Under the pieces are notes generated by a model. The model made no database searches. It saw only the letters and a list, made by a program, of their open reading frames with translations, and was not told the origin of the DNA. Positions 8,108 through 17,129 of a stretch of 64,000 nucleotides of DNA are shown here, in pieces. Positions within the stretch are counted from its first letter, which is position 1. Every line of letters starts with the position of its first letter. Source of the DNA: Opitutaceae bacterium UBA2377 (GTDB lineage: Bacteria; Verrucomicrobiota; Verrucomicrobiia; Opitutales; Opitutaceae); contig DDSZ01000032.1 of the NCBI GenBank assembly GCA_002344205.1, forward strand, positions 94,732 to 158,731, in the 5' to 3' direction. Both the position numbers and the translations under genes were made by a program.

Positions 8108-9613
8108 ATGAATGAACGTCCCGCCCTCTTGCAAATGCAGGGTATCACCAAGCGCTACCCCGGGGTGGTGGCGTTGGAGGAGGTCGATTTGGAAGTGCGC
8201 CGCGGCGAAGTTCATTTTTTGTTGGGCGAAAATGGCGCCGGCAAGTCCACCCTGATGAAAATCCTGGCCGGCGCCGTGCAGCGCGATGCCGGCACGATCA
8301 TCATTGACGGGTGCATCAGCGAACTGCGATCGCCGCGCGAGGCGAATGATGCCGGCGTGAGCATCATCTATCAGGAGTTCAATCTCGTGCCCCACCTGAC
8401 GGTGGCCGAGAACATTTTTCTTGGCCGCGAACCCGCAGCCCGCCTGCCCGGCCTGATTGACAGGGCACGCATGGAGCAGGAAGCGCAGCAACGTTTGACC
8501 GAACTCGGCGTGGTGATCAGGCCCGACGCCGTGGTCGACGATCTGGGGGTGGCCGAGCAGCAGATGGTCGAAGTCGCCAAGGCGTTGTCGATCGACGCAA
8601 AAATCCTGATCATGGACGAACCGACCTCCGCGCTCACCAACCAGGAGATCACACGCTTGTTTCATGTCATCCGGACCCTGCGTGACCGCGGGGTGGCGAT
8701 CATCTACATCTCACACCGGATGGAGGAATTGCACCGGATTGGCGACCGCGTCACGGTCATGCGCGATGGCCGCCACATTGCAACGCGTGAGCTTACCTCC
8801 ACCCATCTCAATGAATTGATCACCCTCATGGTCGGACGTGCGCTGACGGAGCACTTTCCCAAGGTGGCCGTGCCGGCGGGAGAGGAGTTGCTGCGGGTGG
8901 AGGGGCTGAAGCGGACGGGTGTGCTGCACGGGATATCGCTCACCCTGCACCGCGGGGAAGTGGTCGGGTTGGCCGGTTTGATGGGCTCAGGCCGCACGGA
9001 ACTGGCCCGGGCAATTTTTGGCGCCGATCCGGTGGATGGAGGCAGGATTTGGGTGCGAGGCAAAGAAGCGAAGCTGGACTCCCCGCGCGCGGCCATTGCA
9101 TTGGGCTTGGGCTTTCTCACTGAGGATCGCAAACGGCAGGGGCTGGTGTTGGGCTTGGATGTGACCGCCAACACCTGCCTGGCGAATCTGGATCGGTTCA
9201 GCGCGGCCGGCATTGTCAGCCCCGGGCAGGAGATGGCGGTGGCGAAAAAGCTGACGGCGGATCTTCGGGTGAAGACCCCCGATCTGCACCAACTGGTGGT
9301 AAACCTGAGCGGCGGCAACCAGCAGAAAGTCGTGCTGGCCAAGTGGCTCTGCCGCGAGGCGGAGATCCTGATATTCGACGAGCCCACCCGCGGGATTGAT
9401 GTGGGGTCGAAAGTGGAGATTTACCAGCTCATCAACCGGCTTGCGGCGGAAGGCAAAGCGGTGCTGATGATCTCATCCGAGATGCCGGAGATTCTGGGCA
9501 TGAGCGACCGCATTTTGGTGATGCACCGGGGAAGCATTGCCGGCGAGTTCAGCGCGGCCGAAGCCACCCAGGAAAAAATCCTGCACTGCGCCGTCGGCGC
9601 TAAGGCCGCATGA
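8108..9613 (+). CDS. Sugar (probably inositol) ABC transporter ATP-binding protein, RbsA type
   Basis: A 501-residue protein with two fused ABC ATPase domains, the layout of CUT2 importers. Domain one has Walker A GENGAGKST (residues 40-48) and Walker B LIMDEPTSAL. Domain two has a degenerate Walker A (GLMGSGRTEL), LSGGNQQKVVLAKWL and LIFDEPTRGID, the usual asymmetry of RbsA. It energises uptake through the downstream permease, whose ATG overlaps its stop (ATGA). Context with iol genes suggests inositol as cargo, as in the Caulobacter IatA-IatP-IbpA system; ribose or another sugar cannot be excluded. The 187-base leader holds the operator. Confidence 0.9.
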   Translation: MNERPALLQMQGITKRYPGVVALEEVDLEVRRGEVHFLLGENGAGKSTLMKILAGAVQRDAGTIIIDGCISELRSPREANDAGVSIIYQEFNLVPHLTVAENIFLGREPAARLPGLIDRARMEQEAQQRLTELGVVIRPDAVVDDLGVAEQQMVEVAKALSIDAKILIMDEPTSALTNQEITRLFHVIRTLRDRGVAIIYISHRMEELHRIGDRVTVMRDGRHIATRELTSTHLNELITLMVGRALTEHFPKVAVPAGEELLRVEGLKRTGVLHGISLTLHRGEVVGLAGLMGSGRTELARAIFGADPVDGGRIWVRGKEAKLDSPRAAIALGLGFLTEDRKRQGLVLGLDVTANTCLANLDRFSAAGIVSPGQEMAVAKKLTADLRVKTPDLHQLVVNLSGGNQQKVVLAKWLCREAEILIFDEPTRGIDVGSKVEIYQLINRLAAEGKAVLMISSEMPEILGMSDRILVMHRGSIAGEFSAAEATQEKILHCAVGAKAA

Positions 9614-10557
9614 AAATTCCAAACCGCCTTGCCCGCAACGCCCGCCAATTCGGCACCTTCGCCGTCTTCGTGGTGCTTTGTGCCGTGATCAGCATCCTGA
9701 CCCCGCATTTTCTCTCGGTGTCCAACCTGCTCAACGTCGCGCAGCAGACCGTTATCAACGCCATCATCGCCGTGGGCCTGACCTATGTGATCATATCTGC
9801 CGGCATCGATTTGTCCGTGGGGTCGATTCTGGCATTTTCCGGTGTCGTCATGGGCCAGGCGCTCGGCGCCGGGCTGCCTTTGCCACTGGCCATCGCGGCC
9901 GGTGTGGCCGTGGGCACGGGCTGTGGTGCCGTCAACGGATTGCTGATCGCCTATGGCCGCCTGCCCCCTTTCATCGCCACCCTGGGGATGATGAGTGTCG
10001 CGCGCGGGGCGGCTCTCCTGGTGACCGACGGTCGGCCGGTCTCGGGCTTCAGCGAGTCGTTTCGCTGGCTGGCCACGGGAGAGGTCATGGGCGTGCCCGT
10101 GCCGGTCTTGATCATGATTTTGGTGTATGTGGCGGCCCATTTTGTCCTGCGCCGGACCAAGTTCGGGCGCTACACGTTTGCCATTGGTGGCAACGAGGAG
10201 GCGGCATTGTTATCCGGGGTGCCGGTGCGCCTTTACAAGCTGGGCATCTATGCGGTCTGCGGCGGGCTGGCCGGGCTGGCTTCTGTGATTCTGACCGCCC
10301 GGCTCAATTCCGCCCAGCCCATTGCCGGTCTGAGTTACGAGCTTGATGCCATTGCCGCGACCGTGATCGGTGGCACCAGCCTGATGGGTGGCCGGGGTTC
10401 GGTGGTGGGGACGCTCCTCGGGGCGCTGATCATGGGCGTGCTGCGCAACGGGCTTAACCTCCTCGGAGTGTCCTCCTTCATCCAGCAGGTGGTCATAGGC
10501 GCGGTCATCATCGCGGCCGTGTTGCTCGATACTTTCCTCAAGAACTCCAAACGCTGA
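9610..10557 (+). CDS. Sugar (probably inositol) ABC transporter permease, RbsC type
   Basis: A 315-residue inner-membrane protein with eight or more hydrophobic segments. It has hallmark CUT2 permease sequence: GIDLSVGSILAFSG, RTKFGRYTFAIGGNEEAA (the ATPase-contact loop), LDAIAATVIGGTSLMGG and GTLLGALIMGVLRNGL. Its start overlaps the ATPase gene by four bases, so translation is probably coupled. It forms the transmembrane path for the sugar delivered by the next gene's product. Confidence 0.92.
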   Translation: MKIPNRLARNARQFGTFAVFVVLCAVISILTPHFLSVSNLLNVAQQTVINAIIAVGLTYVIISAGIDLSVGSILAFSGVVMGQALGAGLPLPLAIAAGVAVGTGCGAVNGLLIAYGRLPPFIATLGMMSVARGAALLVTDGRPVSGFSESFRWLATGEVMGVPVPVLIMILVYVAAHFVLRRTKFGRYTFAIGGNEEAALLSGVPVRLYKLGIYAVCGGLAGLASVILTARLNSAQPIAGLSYELDAIAATVIGGTSLMGGRGSVVGTLLGALIMGVLRNGLNLLGVSSFIQQVVIGAVIIAAVLLDTFLKNSKR

Positions 10558-10575
10558 TCTCATCCCCAATCCATC

Positions 10576-11517
10576 ATGAAAACTTCATTTCTTCCGCTGT
10601 TGGTAACCGTGCTCGCCGCCGGCCTGCTGGCCGGCTGTGGCCGGCAGGCAAAAGACGCGCCCGATGGCTCCGGCCGGCCCGTGGTGGCGCTGGTGGTTAA
10701 GACCCTCAACAATCCCTTTTTTATCGAGATGCAGCAAGGGGCGGAGGCCGCGGCGAGTGCGGCGGGCGTGCAGTTGATCGTGCAGGCTGCCGAGCGGGAG
10801 GTGGATGTCGAGCGCCAGATGCAGATCATTGAGAACCTGATCCAGCGCAAGGTGGACGCCTTGGTGGTGGCCCCCAGCGGCTCGCGCGAAATCGTGCCGG
10901 TGATCGTCAAGGCGAACCGCGCCGGCATCCCGGTCTTGGTGGTGGATACCCGGGCCGATGCGGCGGCGTTGCAGGCGGCGGGCGGGCAGACAGCCGCCTT
11001 CATCGGTTCCGACAATTATGAAGGCGGGAAGGTGGCCGGTGAGTTTCTGGTCGAGAAAATGGGCGGTCGGGCGCGCATCGCCGTCCTTGAGGGCATCCCG
11101 GGCCATGAGACGGGAGATGCCCGCCTCCGTGGATTTCGCGATGCGATCAAGGACAGTCCCGGCATGGTGATCATCGCCTCCCAGCCGGCCAATTGGGAGC
11201 GCGACCAAGGTTACAATGTTTTTCAAAACATCATGCAGGCGCATCCGACGGTGGATGCCATGTTTGCGGCCAGTGACCTGATGGCCCTCGGGGCCCTCGA
11301 GGCCATCGCCGCCGCCGGTCGCACCGGCCGCATCACGATCGTCGGTTTCGATGCCCTGCCCGAGGCGCGGGCCGCGGTGCAGCGGGGAGCAATGGCTGCG
11401 ACCGTCGCGCAAGACCCGGCCTCCATGGGGCGGATCGGCATTGAGTGGGCCGCGCGCATCCTCAAGGGCGAGATCCCGCCGGATGAAATCTCCGTGCCCA
11501 TCCAGCTCGTAAAATAG
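10576..11517 (+). CDS. Sugar-binding lipoprotein of the ABC importer, RbsB type
   Basis: A 313-residue protein with a lipoprotein signal (LLAG then Cys21), so it is anchored in the envelope facing the periplasm. The mature part is a type I periplasmic binding protein of the ribose/inositol class: VALVVKTLNNPFFIEMQQGAE, VDALVVAPSG and AAAGRTGRITIVGFDA. It delivers the sugar to the preceding permease. A binding protein encoded last in an A-C-B order is common in this class. Ligand identity is inferred from the iol neighbours. Confidence 0.9.
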   Translation: MKTSFLPLLVTVLAAGLLAGCGRQAKDAPDGSGRPVVALVVKTLNNPFFIEMQQGAEAAASAAGVQLIVQAAEREVDVERQMQIIENLIQRKVDALVVAPSGSREIVPVIVKANRAGIPVLVVDTRADAAALQAAGGQTAAFIGSDNYEGGKVAGEFLVEKMGGRARIAVLEGIPGHETGDARLRGFRDAIKDSPGMVIIASQPANWERDQGYNVFQNIMQAHPTVDAMFAASDLMALGALEAIAAAGRTGRITIVGFDALPEARAAVQRGAMAATVAQDPASMGRIGIEWAARILKGEIPPDEISVPIQLVK

Positions 11518-11526
11518 ATCTCTTCC

Positions 11527-12531
11527 ATGAACAACCCAATCAACGTCGGGGTGGTGGGGCTTGGCCGACTTGGCCGGCTCTACGCCAGCTATTTTACGAA
11601 CCGTCTGCCCGGCGCCCGCCTCTATGGGGTCACCGATGTGGCCTCCGAAGCCGTCAAGGCGACCGTGGCGGCCACCGGCGCAAAGGGGTTCGCCACCACC
11701 GCCGACCTTCTGGCGGACAAAGCGGTCGATGCCATAGTGGTGATGACGCCGACCAAGCTGCACGGCGAGATCGTCCTGGCCGCCGCCGCCGCCGGGAAGG
11801 CCATTTTCTGCGAAAAGCCGCTGGCATTGGAAATCAGCGAAGGCGAGGCGATGAAGGCGGCGGTGACCAAACACGGCGTTTTTTTCCAGCTCGGTTTCAT
11901 GCGCCGTTTCGACCGCGCCTATGCCGCGGCCAAGCAGCGCATCGATGCCGGTGAGATCGGCACTCCGGTTATTTTCAAGTCGACCTCGAAGGACCAGTTG
12001 CCCCCTCCTGTCGAGTATCTGCGCCCCGCCAGCAGCGGCGGTCTCTTCATCGACATGGGTATCCACGATTTCGACCTGGCCCGCTGGTATATGGGCGAAG
12101 TGAAGGAAGTTTTCAGTGTCGGCAATTCGGTGGCGTTTCCCGAAATTTCGGAGGTCGGTGACGTGGAAAACGGGCTGAGCACGCTGACATTTTCCAACGG
12201 CGGCATCGGCACCATCAGCCTGAGCCGCATCGGCATCTATGGCTACGGCATACACACCGAGATTGTCGGCACCAAGGGCACCATCCAGATTGGCTACGAT
12301 CGTGAAACCGCCATCCTGGTCATGACCAAGGGGCAAATCGCCCACGATACCGTGCCCGGCTTCTACGAGCGGTTTGAGCAGGCTTATATCTCGCAGCTGC
12401 AAAATTTCGTGGACAATCTTTTGCACGACCGGTCGCCACCGATTGTGTGCGATGACGGACTAAAGGCGCAGCGCATTGCGATTGCCGCCACGCGCTCATT
12501 GCACAGCGGCCGGGCCGAAGCGGTGATCTGA
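11527..12531 (+). CDS. iolG: Gfo/Idh/MocA oxidoreductase, probable inositol 2-dehydrogenase
   Basis: A 334-residue NAD(P)-dependent dehydrogenase. The Rossmann motif VGLGRLG starts at residue 10 and the EKPLAL block with catalytic Lys97 follows. MGIHDFDLARW (His180) matches the active-site D-x3-H region of inositol dehydrogenases. It would oxidise myo-inositol to scyllo-inosose, the first step of the pathway encoded downstream. It follows the binding-protein gene by 9 bases, so importer and first enzyme share an operon. The family is broad, so specificity rests on context. Confidence 0.8.
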   Translation: MNNPINVGVVGLGRLGRLYASYFTNRLPGARLYGVTDVASEAVKATVAATGAKGFATTADLLADKAVDAIVVMTPTKLHGEIVLAAAAAGKAIFCEKPLALEISEGEAMKAAVTKHGVFFQLGFMRRFDRAYAAAKQRIDAGEIGTPVIFKSTSKDQLPPPVEYLRPASSGGLFIDMGIHDFDLARWYMGEVKEVFSVGNSVAFPEISEVGDVENGLSTLTFSNGGIGTISLSRIGIYGYGIHTEIVGTKGTIQIGYDRETAILVMTKGQIAHDTVPGFYERFEQAYISQLQNFVDNLLHDRSPPIVCDDGLKAQRIAIAATRSLHSGRAEAVI

Positions 12532-12588
12532 AGCTTGGCCGGTTGGTGCAGCGCCCGGAGAATGCCGGTTGCGACACCGTATTCCGGC

Positions 12589-13350
12589 TCAAAGCGCCGC
12601 CAATATGCCACCGTCCACGTAGATGATCTGGCCGTTGACGAAATCCGAGGCCGGTGCGGACAGGAATACGGCCGCGCCGACCAGATCACTCGGCTGACCC
12701 CAGCGGCCGGCCGGGGTGCGGGATTTTACCCATTGGTCGAAATCCGGTCGGTCGGCGAGATGCTTGGTCATGTCGCTCAGGATGTAGCCGGGGCCGATGC
12801 CGTTGACTTGGATGTTATGTCGGGCCCACTCCACGGTCATGGCCTTGGTCAGCATTTTGAGCCCGCCTTTGGCGGCCGTATAGTTGCCCGTGGTCGGCCG
12901 GCCCGCTTCGCTCATGAGGGAGCAGATATTGATGATTTTCCCGCTCTGGCGAGCCACCATGCCCGCGGCCACGGTCTGGGCGGTCAGGAATGCACCGGTC
13001 AGGTTTACGTCGAGCACTTCCTGCCATTGGGCGACCTGCAATTCGAGCAAGGCGCCGTAGCGGTGGATGCCCGCATTATTCACCAAGATATCAATCGCGC
13101 CCGCCGAGCTCTGAATATCGCGCACCGCCAGACGAACCGCCTCGGCGTCTGCCACATTGAATGCTGCGGCTTGTGCCATGAAACCAGTCGCACGCAGTTT
13201 TCGACAGGCCCGGTCCGCCAAGTTTGGATCAACATCATTGATGATGATCTCGGCTCCAGCTTCAGCCAACCCAACGGCGATGCTCAGGCCGAGCCCTTTG
13301 CCCGCTCCTGTGATCAAGGCCCGACGATTTTTTAGTGAAAAAATGCTCAT
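12589..13350 (-). CDS. Short-chain dehydrogenase, gluconate 5-dehydrogenase/KduD-like
   Basis: A 253-residue classical SDR. It has TGAGKGLG (14-21) for cofactor binding, NNAG (91-94), and the Ser144, Tyr157, Lys161 catalytic set in YTAAK. The sequence style (GLAEAGAEIIINDV, GIHRYGALLELQVAQWQEVLDVNLTG) is that of gluconate 5-dehydrogenase, 2-deoxygluconate dehydrogenase and KduD enzymes acting on keto-hexonates. It is transcribed divergently from iolB with a shared 127-base region holding an operator, and converges on iolG. It may act on 2-deoxy-5-keto-gluconate or another inositol-derived keto acid; this is inference. Confidence 0.85.
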   Translation of the reverse strand: MSIFSLKNRRALITGAGKGLGLSIAVGLAEAGAEIIINDVDPNLADRACRKLRATGFMAQAAAFNVADAEAVRLAVRDIQSSAGAIDILVNNAGIHRYGALLELQVAQWQEVLDVNLTGAFLTAQTVAAGMVARQSGKIINICSLMSEAGRPTTGNYTAAKGGLKMLTKAMTVEWARHNIQVNGIGPGYILSDMTKHLADRPDFDQWVKSRTPAGRWGQPSDLVGAAVFLSAPASDFVNGQIIYVDGGILAAL

Positions 13351-13434
13351 AGATAAAATCTTTATTAAGAGAAACTAAGGCCGGTTTTTCGCGTGATTTT
13401 CAGGGGGGCGGAAGCCATTGTTTAGATTTGCGGG

Positions 13435-13469
13435 TTGACCCACAACCTAAAAATGTAATCGTTTTCATT
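13435..13469 (+). promoter_or_regulatory. Divergent control region of iolB operon: -35 and LacI-type operator
   Basis: TTGACC at 13435-13440 is followed after 15 bases by TAATCG, a possible promoter pair for iolB. The 18-bp imperfect palindrome AATGTAATCGTTTTCATT (13452-13469) covers the -10 position; 7 of 9 pairs are symmetric and 15 of 18 bases match the operator at 7959. Repressor bound here would block the iolB operon and could also affect the divergent SDR gene. Confidence 0.6.
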
Positions 13470-13477
13470 AATCGCTG

Positions 13478-14314
13478 ATGCACCCTGCCCCTATCACGGT
13501 TGCTAAGGTTGCTGCCTCACGGAGACGCTCTTCGTCCGGCATCACATGGATTGTTCGTGAAAACGAGCAACAGGCGGTGGCGCGCATGAATTTCGGGCTT
13601 TGTCGCATGGACAAGGGCAGGCTGCACCTGGCAACGGTGCGTGATCAGGAGTCGCTCTGGGTGTTGCTGCAGGGCAGAGCACAACTGGGTTTTGGCGGGC
13701 GCAAGGTGGTGGTATCGCGCCAATCCGTTTTCGACTCTGGACCGGTGGCGCTGAATTTTGGGGCGGGGGAGAAGGTGGAGGTTCGCTCTCTTGCCGCCAA
13801 CACAGAATGGGCGGTGATGCGCACGGGCAATCGCAAGATGCATGGCGCGCGCCTCTACCGGCCAAAGGAAGTGGGGCTGGAGAACCGCGGCGCTGGTCTG
13901 GCCCAGGGTGCCTGTGAGCGGCTGGTGCGCACCATCTATGATTACAACACCCGACCAGATTCGGCCTTTGTGATTGGTGAGGTCGTCAACCTGCCCGGGC
14001 GTTGGTCCAGTTACCCGCCGCACCATCACGCCCAGCCGGAGATCTACCACTATCGTTTCACGGGGCAGGCGGGCTACGGTCATGCCGAAGTGGGGGACAA
14101 CGTTTACAAGGTGCGGGCGGGCGATACGACTGTGATTCCCGGCGGGTTGGATCACGCCCAGGTCTCGGCCCCCGGCTATGGCATGTATTATCTCTGGGTT
14201 GTCCGGCACCTGCCGGGTCGTCCCTACAAGGGATTTAAGGTCACGCCGGCCTATCGCTGGCTGCTGGATGCCCGCAACCAGGGCTGGAAGCCGTCCCGCG
14301 CCCTGTTCCGATGA
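13478..14314 (+). CDS. iolB: 5-deoxy-glucuronate isomerase
   Basis: A 278-residue double-cupin protein. The catalytic cupin has GRWSSYPPHHHAQPEIYHYRF-type sequence with metal ligands His182, His184 and Glu188, the IolB signature (shared with KduI). A later His (GGLDHAQVSAPGYGMYYLW) completes the site. IolB converts 5-deoxy-D-glucuronate to 2-deoxy-5-keto-D-gluconate. No clear ribosome-binding site precedes the chosen ATG, which is only 8 bases from the operator; an internal start at Met37 is possible but would cut the N-terminal cupin. It overlaps iolD by four bases. Confidence 0.9.
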   Translation: MHPAPITVAKVAASRRRSSSGITWIVRENEQQAVARMNFGLCRMDKGRLHLATVRDQESLWVLLQGRAQLGFGGRKVVVSRQSVFDSGPVALNFGAGEKVEVRSLAANTEWAVMRTGNRKMHGARLYRPKEVGLENRGAGLAQGACERLVRTIYDYNTRPDSAFVIGEVVNLPGRWSSYPPHHHAQPEIYHYRFTGQAGYGHAEVGDNVYKVRAGDTTVIPGGLDHAQVSAPGYGMYYLWVVRHLPGRPYKGFKVTPAYRWLLDARNQGWKPSRALFR

Positions 14315-16185
14315 AAACCGTGCGCATCACCACCGCAGCTGCGATCGTCCGCTTTCTCCAGGCCCAATACGTCCGCCGTGACGGCGTCGAGCAGCGCCTC
14401 ATCAACGGCGTATGCGGCATCTTCGGCCACGGCAACGTCACCGGCCTCGGCCAGGCGCTGGAGGAACACGGCGGCCGAAGCTTGCCTTTCCTCCAGGCGA
14501 AGAACGAGCAGGCCATGGTCCACACCGCCATCGCCTACGCGAAGACGAAACAGCGCCTCGGCACGCTGGCCTGCACCTCGTCGGTCGGGCCCGGCGCGAC
14601 CAACATGGTGACCGGCGCCGCCACCGCGACCATCAACCGCCTGCCGGTGCTCCTCCTGCCCGGTGACATCTTTGCCAGCCGCCGGCCCGCGCCCGTGCTC
14701 CAGCAGCTCGAGCACCCGGGTTCCCACGACACGAGCGTCAATGACTGCTTCCGTCCCGTTTCGCGCTACTGGGACCGCATCAACCGCCCCGAGCAGCTCC
14801 TCACCGCCTTGCCCGAGGCCATGCGCGTGCTGGCCGATCCCGCCGAAACCGGCGCCGTGACCATCGCCCTCCCCGAGGACGTGCAGGCCGAGGCTTTCGA
14901 CTGCCCGGTGCATTTCTTCGCCAAGCGGGTTTACGATATTGACCGCACCGCTCCGCTGGCCGCCCGTCTGCGCGAGGCTGCGGCACTCCTGCGCAAAGCC
15001 AAACGCCCGTTGATCGTCGCCGGCGGCGGGGTGCATTACTCGGACGCGACCGACTCGCTCCAGCTGTTCGCCGAGGCCACCGGCATCCCGGTAGGCGTCA
15101 CGCAGGCGGGCAAGGGCGCGCTGCTCGAGTCCCACGCGCTTGGTCTCGGCGCGGTTGGAGTCACCGGCACCCTCGCCGCCAACCGGATCGCGACCGAGGC
15201 CGACGTCGTGATCTGCATCGGCACGAGGCTGTCGGATTTCACGACGGCATCCAAGACCCAGTTTCAGGACTCGCGTGTGAGTTTCGTCGCGATCAACGTC
15301 CATGCCGCCGACGCGGCCAAGCACGGCGCGCTGCCGCTCGTGGGCGATGCCCGCGCCACGCTCGCAGCGCTCGGCCGCGTTCTTCGCGGCTGGCGCGCCC
15401 CGGCTGCGCATGCGCGGGCCATCGCCAAGGCCAAGGCCGACTGGGAAAAACCCTGGCGCGCGATGACCGCGCCGGCCCGCCGCAGCCCGGACCAACTGCT
15501 CTACCAGAGCGAGGTTATCGGCGTGCTGAACACGTTTACCGAAGCGGCCAGCACCGTCGTCCACGCCGCCGGCGGCATCCCGGGCGACATCCACAAGCTC
15601 TGGCGCGGCAAGTCCGCCACCGACTACCACTCCGAATACGGCTACTCCTGCATGGGCTACGAGATCGCCGGCGCGCTCGGCGTGAAACTCGCTGCGCCGG
15701 ACCGCGAGGTGTATGCGTTCCTCGGTGACGGCAGCTACCTCATGCTGCACACGGAAATTGTCACCGCCGTGCAGGAAGGCCGGAAGCTTACCGTCATCCT
15801 GAACGACAATCACGCCTTCGGCTGCATCCACAACCTCCAGCGCGGTCAGGGCGGGCGCAGCTTCGGCAACGAGTTCCGGGTGCGCTCCCGTGTCTCCGGC
15901 CGGCTCGACGGCACCTATGTCGCGGTGGATTATGTCGCCAACGCCCGCAGTCTTGGTGCCACCGTCTTCACCGCCCGCACCAAGGAGGAGCTGCGCACCG
16001 CGCTCGCCGCCGCCAAGGCCGAGCGCAACACCTGCCTCATCTATGTGCCGGTCTCACCGCTCTCGGTGATGCAGGGCTATTCGTGGTGGGATGTGCCGCC
16101 CGCCGCCATCTCGGGCGTGCCAACGGTCCGCCGCGCCCGCGCGGCTTACGAACGGGCCCGCCGTCGCCAGCGCTACCATTACTAA
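14311..16185 (+). CDS. iolD: 3D-(3,5/4)-trihydroxycyclohexane-1,2-dione hydrolase
   Basis: A 624-residue thiamine-diphosphate enzyme of the acetolactate-synthase superfamily. The activating Glu66 lies in AKNEQAM; the ThDP motif runs from GDGS (472-475) to NDN (498-500). Sequence such as FGHGNVTGLGQALEEH and the distinct HSEYGYSCMGYEIAGA fits IolD rather than acetolactate synthase. It opens the cyclohexane ring to give 5-deoxy-D-glucuronate, the substrate of IolB. Translationally coupled to iolB (ATGA). Confidence 0.93.
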   Translation: MKTVRITTAAAIVRFLQAQYVRRDGVEQRLINGVCGIFGHGNVTGLGQALEEHGGRSLPFLQAKNEQAMVHTAIAYAKTKQRLGTLACTSSVGPGATNMVTGAATATINRLPVLLLPGDIFASRRPAPVLQQLEHPGSHDTSVNDCFRPVSRYWDRINRPEQLLTALPEAMRVLADPAETGAVTIALPEDVQAEAFDCPVHFFAKRVYDIDRTAPLAARLREAAALLRKAKRPLIVAGGGVHYSDATDSLQLFAEATGIPVGVTQAGKGALLESHALGLGAVGVTGTLAANRIATEADVVICIGTRLSDFTTASKTQFQDSRVSFVAINVHAADAAKHGALPLVGDARATLAALGRVLRGWRAPAAHARAIAKAKADWEKPWRAMTAPARRSPDQLLYQSEVIGVLNTFTEAASTVVHAAGGIPGDIHKLWRGKSATDYHSEYGYSCMGYEIAGALGVKLAAPDREVYAFLGDGSYLMLHTEIVTAVQEGRKLTVILNDNHAFGCIHNLQRGQGGRSFGNEFRVRSRVSGRLDGTYVAVDYVANARSLGATVFTARTKEELRTALAAAKAERNTCLIYVPVSPLSVMQGYSWWDVPPAAISGVPTVRRARAAYERARRRQRYHY

Positions 16186-16186
16186 A

Positions 16187-17116
16187 ATGACCTCACCCGC
16201 TGCCGAACCGCGACCCATGCACGCGCTGCCGGACTGTCTGGTGGGGGCCAATCCCATCATCTGGAGCAACGACGACTTCGACGATCTGGCGGGCAATGTG
16301 CCGCTCGACGACATTTTGCGCGATATGCGGTCGGCTGGTTATGCGGGCACCGAGCTCGGGCATGCTTATCCCCGCAATGCCGTGCAGTTGGGTGCGGCGC
16401 TGCAGCGGCACGATCTCCGCTTGATCAGCGGCTGGCACAGCACGCGGCTCGCCTCCCGGCCGCTGGCGGAGGAAGAAGCCGGGTTTCTCGGGCACCTGCG
16501 ACTGTTGCAGGCACTCGGAGCCGGCGTGATCATCATCGCGGAATGCACCCATGCGGTCCACGGCCGGCGTGGGACACCTTTGGGCTATGGCCCGGACGAT
16601 CGCCGAGGGTTGCAAGAGACGGAGTGGGCGAGGGTGGTCGCCGGGTTGGAGCATCTGGCCAAGGTGGCCCGAAACGAAGGCATGCAGCTCGCCTACCATC
16701 ACCACATGGGCACCGTGATCCAGTCGGCGGACGAGCTGGACCGGCTGCTGGCCGCGGTGCCGGCGACGGGCCTGCTCTTTGACCCCGGGCACCTCGCCTT
16801 CGCGGGGATTGATCCTCTGGCCGTCATGGAGCGATACGGCCCGCGCATTGTGCACGTGCATCTGAAAAGCGCCCGGGCCGGGATAATCGCCCGAAGCCGG
16901 CGTGAGCGGTGGTCCTTTTACCGCGCGGTGACCGAGGGGGTTTTTACCATTCCCGGCGACGGCATGGTGGATTTTCCGGCCATTTTTGCCCGTCTCGCCG
17001 CCTTGAATTACGCCGGCTGGCTGGTGGTCGAGGCGGAGGAGGACCCCGTCAAGGTGCCGGCGCTCCCCAAGGCCTGCAAAGCGCGCGAGTATGTCCGCAC
17101 CCACGCCGGTGCCTGA
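16187..17116 (+). CDS. iolE: Myo-inosose-2 dehydratase
   Basis: A 309-residue TIM-barrel protein of the xylose-isomerase-like superfamily. The N-terminus has GANPIIWSNDDF, a hallmark of IolE, followed by AGYAGTELGH, YHHHMGTVIQ, LFDPGHLAFAG and HVHLKSAR, which supply the metal-binding Glu, Asp and His residues. It dehydrates scyllo-inosose to the trihydroxycyclohexanedione used by IolD. The ATG at 16187 begins one base after the iolD stop; a second ATG 30 bases later is an alternative. The open frame upstream of 16187 is shadow sequence. Confidence 0.92.
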   Translation: MTSPAAEPRPMHALPDCLVGANPIIWSNDDFDDLAGNVPLDDILRDMRSAGYAGTELGHAYPRNAVQLGAALQRHDLRLISGWHSTRLASRPLAEEEAGFLGHLRLLQALGAGVIIIAECTHAVHGRRGTPLGYGPDDRRGLQETEWARVVAGLEHLAKVARNEGMQLAYHHHMGTVIQSADELDRLLAAVPATGLLFDPGHLAFAGIDPLAVMERYGPRIVHVHLKSARAGIIARSRRERWSFYRAVTEGVFTIPGDGMVDFPAIFARLAALNYAGWLVVEAEEDPVKVPALPKACKAREYVRTHAGA

Positions 17117-17129
17117 GGAAAATCATCTC

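Noticed and set aside
10585..12426. Open frame of 613 codons on the minus strand
   Set aside because: Shadow of the sugar-binding protein and iolG genes; low-complexity His/Gly/Asp composition.
12532..12588. Possible bidirectional terminator between iolG and the convergent SDR gene
   Set aside because: Inverted segments (GAATGCCGGT and ACACCGTATTC) have several mismatches and no T-run on either strand.
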